NCBI RefSeq assembly: GCF_040939785.1
Contig: NZ_CP162553.1
Location: 3,472,001 to 3,536,000, forward strand
Source: Bradyrhizobium lupini
GTDB lineage: Bacteria; Pseudomonadota; Alphaproteobacteria; Rhizobiales; Xanthobacteraceae
Reading direction: 5' to 3'
DNA length: 64,000 nucleotides
Numbering within the stretch: the first letter of the stretch is position 1; each line of letters starts with the position of its first letter. Positions 60,761-64,000 of the stretch are shown here, one piece after another. Position numbers and translations under genes: made by a program. The notes below the pieces were generated by a model. That model was given only the letters and a program-made list of their open reading frames with translations. It had not been told where the DNA came from and did no database searches.

Positions 60761-61617
60761 TGCCCGTCATATTCACGCAAGCAGTCACGCGTCGAACGAC
60801 CTTCGATCGGAGGATTGCGGCGCTTGCACCATGACGCGTCCGTAGTTTTACCTGCGAATGGTTTTGCAACAGCGGAAACTTGCACCGCGGTGCAAAAAGC
60901 CCCTGCGAGGCGGGCGCAAGTTGAATTCGCGGGCTTGCGAGTTCTGCACACCGTAGTTTCCCCGGATCGCGTCACGCGATGGAGTTACCCTGTGAAACGA
61001 GACTCAAAAAACGATGGCTCGCTAACAACTTATCGACATAGTGAGGCCAAGCATTTGGAAAATTCACCCGCGCGTCGCGCGCGTGACGCTTTTGTAAAAA
61101 ATTTTTGGCGGTGGCGGAGAATTGTCACATCGGACGCGGCATCTTCGATTCTGTGCACGAATCCAAAAACTTGCTCTGAAGCCTGTGCACAAGTGCCGCG
61201 TGGCGTTAACGCAGATCAAGATTTTTGATGCCTCAAGTGTGAATCAATTCCGTTGCGAGTCTTTCCGCATAGTGTATTCCTTAAGACGTCAGCGGCGCCC
61301 ACGATCTTGAGACCAGCGCGGTATCGGAAACGGGGCGAGCGTGCAAATCGGCGGCGGTGTGCACGTAGGCGACGCTTCAACAAGCGATTGTCGGATCAAA
61401 ACCCACAGCAATGTGGGAACGGTAGCTCTTTGTCTGAATGTCTCCAAGCGGGATCTTTCTCTCGCGCTTAAGAGACATCTTGAAAGCTGCCCCGACAGGC
61501 ATGATGGCGAAGCCGAGCGGACGACGAGTACACGGGCAGGCATCCGACTACGAAGCGGGTGTCGTTTGGACACGCAGGACCTTGTCGTGAGCAATCACGG
61601 CAGGACGGGGAGGTATC
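60761..61617. other. rpsT-dnaA intergenic region, candidate origin/dnaA control region
   Basis: About 860 bp with lower GC than its surroundings and no supported gene. Features seen: the palindrome at 60880-60895; TTATCGACA at 61030-61038, one mismatch from the DnaA-box consensus TTATCCACA; an AT-rich tract TTTTGTAAAAAATTTTT at 61090-61106; and two TGTGCAC motifs (61152 and 61184). An origin is plausible here, but it is not demonstrated, and in many alphaproteobacteria oriC lies elsewhere. Confidence 0.45.
60880..60895. promoter_or_regulatory. perfect 16-bp palindrome
   Basis: TTGCACCGCGGTGCAA is a perfect palindrome without spacer, in the rpsT-dnaA region. It has the look of a repressor operator. 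No candidate binding protein is encoded next to it. Confidence 0.55.
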
Positions 61618-61746
61618 ATGTCTTACGAACTCAACGCGGTATTGAAACACATTTCGACTTCCAGCATTTCGACTTCCAGCGATGCCGTTTTAGATCCGTC
61701 GGACATCAAGCCTCCCGCGTGTAACGGAGCGCCGAGTACGCGCTGA
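61618..61746 (+). CDS. possible 42-residue small protein upstream of dnaA
   Basis: ATG 61618 to TGA 61746 encodes a 42-residue polypeptide beginning MSYELNAVLKHISTSS. It is preceded by a very strong GGGGAGG (61607-61613) four bases upstream. A 15-bp tandem duplication (61651-61665 and 61666-61680) repeats the five codons ISTSS in frame. There is no hydrophobic segment. It could be a real micro-protein or a leader peptide in the dnaA 5' region; no homologue is known to me. Confidence 0.4.
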   Translation: MSYELNAVLKHISTSSISTSSDAVLDPSDIKPPACNGAPSTR

Positions 61747-61932
61747 CCTCGCGACCCCTCCATCTCTAGACATTGCTGATCGGACGCGGCGTTTCCGCCG
61801 AACGGTCGAGCCATGCCTGCAGGTGAAATCGCTTGAGGTCCCGCCAGCGCAAATATCCCTGAGCAGGTATCCCTGGCAGGAACTCAGCATGGCGCTCACC
61901 ACGCAACCTTATCTCTCAAGAAAAGTTCTCAA

Positions 61933-63348
61933 ATGATGACAACCCCGGAACAGGATCGCTGGTCACGCGTGAAGAGTCGGCTGCGCTCGAACGTAGGCGA
62001 GGACGTCTATACGAGCTGGTTCGCGCGCATGGATCTGGAAGGCGTCCAGGACGAGAGCGTGCGTCTGTCGGTGCCAACCCGCTTCCTGAAGAGCTGGATC
62101 CAGGCCCATTATGCCGAGCGCGTGCTGTCGTGCTGGCAGGCCGAGATGCCGGAAGTGCATCGCATCGATCTCACCGTGCGCTCGGCCGTGCGCCCCGTGG
62201 TGCAGCAGAAGGAAGCGCCCGCGCCGGTCGAAACGCGCCGCTCGCCTGCGCCGGAGCTGCGCTCGACCGCGACCGCGCCGGTCTCGGCCAATCATGATGC
62301 ACTCGGCGGCTCGCCGCTCGATCCGCGCCTGACGTTTGCGAGCTTCGTCGTCGGCCGTTCCAACACGCTGGCGCATGCGGCTGCGCGTCAGGTCGCCGAG
62401 GGTCGTCGCGGCGATCCCGTCATGTTCAATCCGCTCTACATCCATGCGGGTGTCGGCCTCGGCAAGACGCATCTCTTGCAGGCGGTGACCTGGGCCGGCA
62501 ATTCCGGCAACGAGCGCAAGGTGCTTTATCTCACCGCCGAGAAATTCATGTACGGCTTCGTGGCCGCGCTGAAGACGCAGACGGCGCTCGCCTTCAAGGA
62601 AGCGTTGCGCGGCATCGACGTGCTCGTGATCGACGATCTCCAGTTCCTGCAGGGCAAGTCGACCCAGGCCGAGTTCTGCCACACGCTGAACGCGCTGATC
62701 GATGCCGGCCGCCAGGTCGTGATCGCGGCCGACCGTCCGCCGTCCGACCTCGAAAGCCTCGACGACCGCGTGCGCTCGCGGCTGGCCGGCGGCCTCGTGG
62801 TCGAAATGGCCTCGCTCGGCGAGGAGCTGCGGCACGGTATTCTCAAGTCGCGCGTCGCAGCCGCCCGCGCCCATCATGCGACCTTCGAGGTGCCGGAGGA
62901 GGTGCTGACCTATCTGGCCCGCGCCATCACCCATAACGGCCGGGATCTCGAAGGCGCGATCAACCGCCTGCTCGCGCATTCGAAGCTCAACAATCGGCCG
63001 GTGACGCTGGAGATGGCGGAGCACGAGGTGCGCGACCTGATCCGGCCGCAGGAACCGAAGCGGATCAAGATCGAGGACATCCAGCGCGTGGTGGCACGGC
63101 AGTATAATGTCAGCCGCTCCGATCTCCTGTCCTCGCGCCGGACCGCCAACGTGGTCCGTCCGCGCCAGGTGGCGATGTATCTCGCCAAGACGCTGACCTT
63201 GCGATCGCTCCCCGAGATCGGCCGCCGCTTCGGTGGGCGCGACCACACCACGGTGCTGCACGCCGTGCGCAAGATCGAGGCCCTGGTTTCCAAGGACACG
63301 GCGCTGTCGGACGAGGTCGAATCGCTCAAGCGCCAGCTTCAGGAATAA
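61933..63348 (+). CDS. dnaA: chromosomal replication initiator protein DnaA
   Basis: A 471-residue initiator. Domain I is [20 protein letters not shown]; a Pro/Ala-rich domain II follows (about 95-130). Domain III has Walker [15 protein letters not shown], Walker [13 protein letters not shown] and the arginine-finger/sensor region [11 protein letters not shown]. Domain IV ends with [19 protein letters not shown], the DnaA signature that reads DnaA boxes. The start is ATG 61933 (61936 possible). It lies upstream of dnaN with a repeat copy in the 380-bp gap. Confidence 0.98.
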   Translation: MMTTPEQDRWSRVKSRLRSNVGEDVYTSWFARMDLEGVQDESVRLSVPTRFLKSWIQAHYAERVLSCWQAEMPEVHRIDLTVRSAVRPVVQQKEAPAPVETRRSPAPELRSTATAPVSANHDALGGSPLDPRLTFASFVVGRSNTLAHAAARQVAEGRRGDPVMFNPLYIHAGVGLGKTHLLQAVTWAGNSGNERKVLYLTAEKFMYGFVAALKTQTALAFKEALRGIDVLVIDDLQFLQGKSTQAEFCHTLNALIDAGRQVVIAADRPPSDLESLDDRVRSRLAGGLVVEMASLGEELRHGILKSRVAAARAHHATFEVPEEVLTYLARAITHNGRDLEGAINRLLAHSKLNNRPVTLEMAEHEVRDLIRPQEPKRIKIEDIQRVVARQYNVSRSDLLSSRRTANVVRPRQVAMYLAKTLTLRSLPEIGRRFGGRDHTTVLHAVRKIEALVSKDTALSDEVESLKRQLQE

Positions 63349-63728
63349 ACGCCTATTTGCTTCTGCGCGGGTGCGACCACATCCAAGCTGCATCGGAGGT
63401 CGTCATGCCCGGGCCTGTCCCGGGCATCCACGTTCTTAGGACCGCGAACCCAGACGTGGATGGCCGGGACAAGCCCGGCCATGACGGGCGCAGAGACGTC
63501 CTTGGCCGGCGAGGCGTTCAGCGCGTTGCGGAAACATAGGTAAATCGTGGGGAACTGCCCGCAATCCCTTGAATCCGGGGGCCATCCGCGCCACCTTGCG
63601 CGACCCTGACGGCTTTGGTCATATCGGCTGGATGATCCGGCTTTCCGGGGTCTTCGGTGCCGTGGCGCGCGTCCCGCCGCCCGGCTTTTCCAGATTTGTG
63701 TTTCCTTGGGGATCGGGCGAGTAGTGCA
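63349..63728. other. dnaA-dnaN intergenic region
   Basis: 380 bp holding a short copy of the CATGCCCGGGC repeat (63401-63486) and about 240 bp of sequence before dnaN without a supported gene. A dnaN promoter is expected here; no clear -35/-10 pair was chosen. Confidence 0.5.
63401..63486. repeat. dispersed repeat, CATGCCCGGGC family, copy C (short form)
   Basis: 86 bp: CGTCATGCCCGGGCCTGTCC at the left and GGGACAAGCCCGGCCATGACG at the right, the same termini as copy B with a centre shortened by 37 bp (the block around GCCGTCCGAAGGACGGC is missing). Confidence 0.88.
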
Positions 63729-64000
63729 ATGAAGGTTACGGTCGAACGCGCGCAACTCCTGAAGTCGCTGGGCCACGTCCACCGCGTGGTCGAACGCCGC
63801 AACACGATTCCGATCCTCGGCAACGTGCTTGTTAGGGCCGAAAACGCGAAATTGTCGCTGAAGGCGACCGACCTCGACCTCGAGGTCACGGAAACGCTCG
63901 CGGCGGAAACCGCGACCGCGGGCTCGACCACCGTGCCGGCGCACATGTTCTACGACATCGTGCGCAAGCTGCCGGATGGTTCGCAGATCGTGCTCGAAGC
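63729..64000 (+). CDS. dnaN: DNA polymerase III beta subunit (sliding clamp), 5' part
   Basis: The first 90 residues of the beta clamp: KVTVERAQLLKSLGHVHRVV, RRNTIPILGNVLVRAENAKL and LKATDLDLEVTETLAAETAT. The remainder lies beyond the right edge. ATG 63729. It follows dnaA in the common dnaA-dnaN order. Confidence 0.97.
   Translation, partial: MKVTVERAQLLKSLGHVHRVVERRNTIPILGNVLVRAENAKLSLKATDLDLEVTETLAAETATAGSTTVPAHMFYDIVRKLPDGSQIVLE

Noticed and set aside
1..64000. CRISPR arrays, prophage genes, transposases, restriction or other defence genes
   Set aside because: None seen. The repeats present are palindromic intergenic elements, not regularly spaced direct repeats, and no nuclease or recombinase family other than repair enzymes was recognised.

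Overview
The window looks like a chromosomal stretch from an alphaproteobacterium close to Bradyrhizobium. It is GC-rich and carries a RegS/RegR-type redox two-component pair, an intracellular PHB depolymerase, MmcB, a DUF3551 protein, many branched-chain-amino-acid-type transport genes, and dense palindromic intergenic repeats. The right end holds rpsT, dnaA and the start of dnaN, so it lies at the classical dnaA-dnaN locus. This assignment is by recognition only. I see no prophage, transposase, CRISPR array, integrase or defence island.

Layout. 1-9.9 kb: a truncated LysR regulator divergent from an NTF2-like gene; an O6-alkylguanine repair methyltransferase; two tandem paralogous periplasmic binding proteins without transporter genes; a class A penicillin-binding protein; an unrecognised 219-residue protein; a YgjP-type zinc metallopeptidase. 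10-16 kb: intracellular phaZ, an ABC exporter pair split by a palindromic repeat, regSR and mmcB. 16-22 kb: two GH13 alpha-glucan/trehalose enzymes, the first flanked by direct copies of one repeat family, then an MBL hydrolase and a PHB-depolymerase-like esterase. 22-27.3 kb: an MFS exporter and an LLM monooxygenase / cytochrome P450 / SDR group. 27.4-39.8 kb: an HWE-type histidine kinase, three GGDEF proteins (two also with EAL, one of them broken by two frameshifts), and a complete branched-chain-type ABC importer.

39.9-47.2 kb: tRNA-Arg(CCG), a small conserved protein, dinB, a DNA-3-methyladenine glycosylase, a frameshifted GNAT gene, and a three-gene minus-strand unit (membrane protein, winged-helix regulator, cis-prenyltransferase) carrying two copies of one palindrome, ACTTTG-N5-CAAAGT; then a trypsin-like exported protease. 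47-60 kb: a TctC-type binding protein, a VOC protein, an acyl-CoA ligase, an HD-GYP protein, an isoquinoline-oxidoreductase-like molybdenum enzyme pair, several hydrolases, a polysaccharide-export lipoprotein and MsrA. 60-64 kb: rpsT with a long repeat-bearing leader, about 1.2 kb mostly non-coding, dnaA and dnaN.

Recurring themes are c-di-GMP turnover (four enzymes at three sites), carbon storage and osmolyte metabolism (PHB, trehalose/alpha-glucans), alkylation and lesion repair or tolerance (ogt, mmcB, dinB, tag), and periplasmic solute capture (four binding proteins). The most original lead is the pair of identical-architecture palindromes bracketing the regulator/cis-prenyltransferase unit. 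Next are the paired repeats that flank whole genes and the structured rpsT-dnaA interval, which contains an unannotated 42-codon frame with an in-frame duplication. I did not find a clear new multi-gene system.
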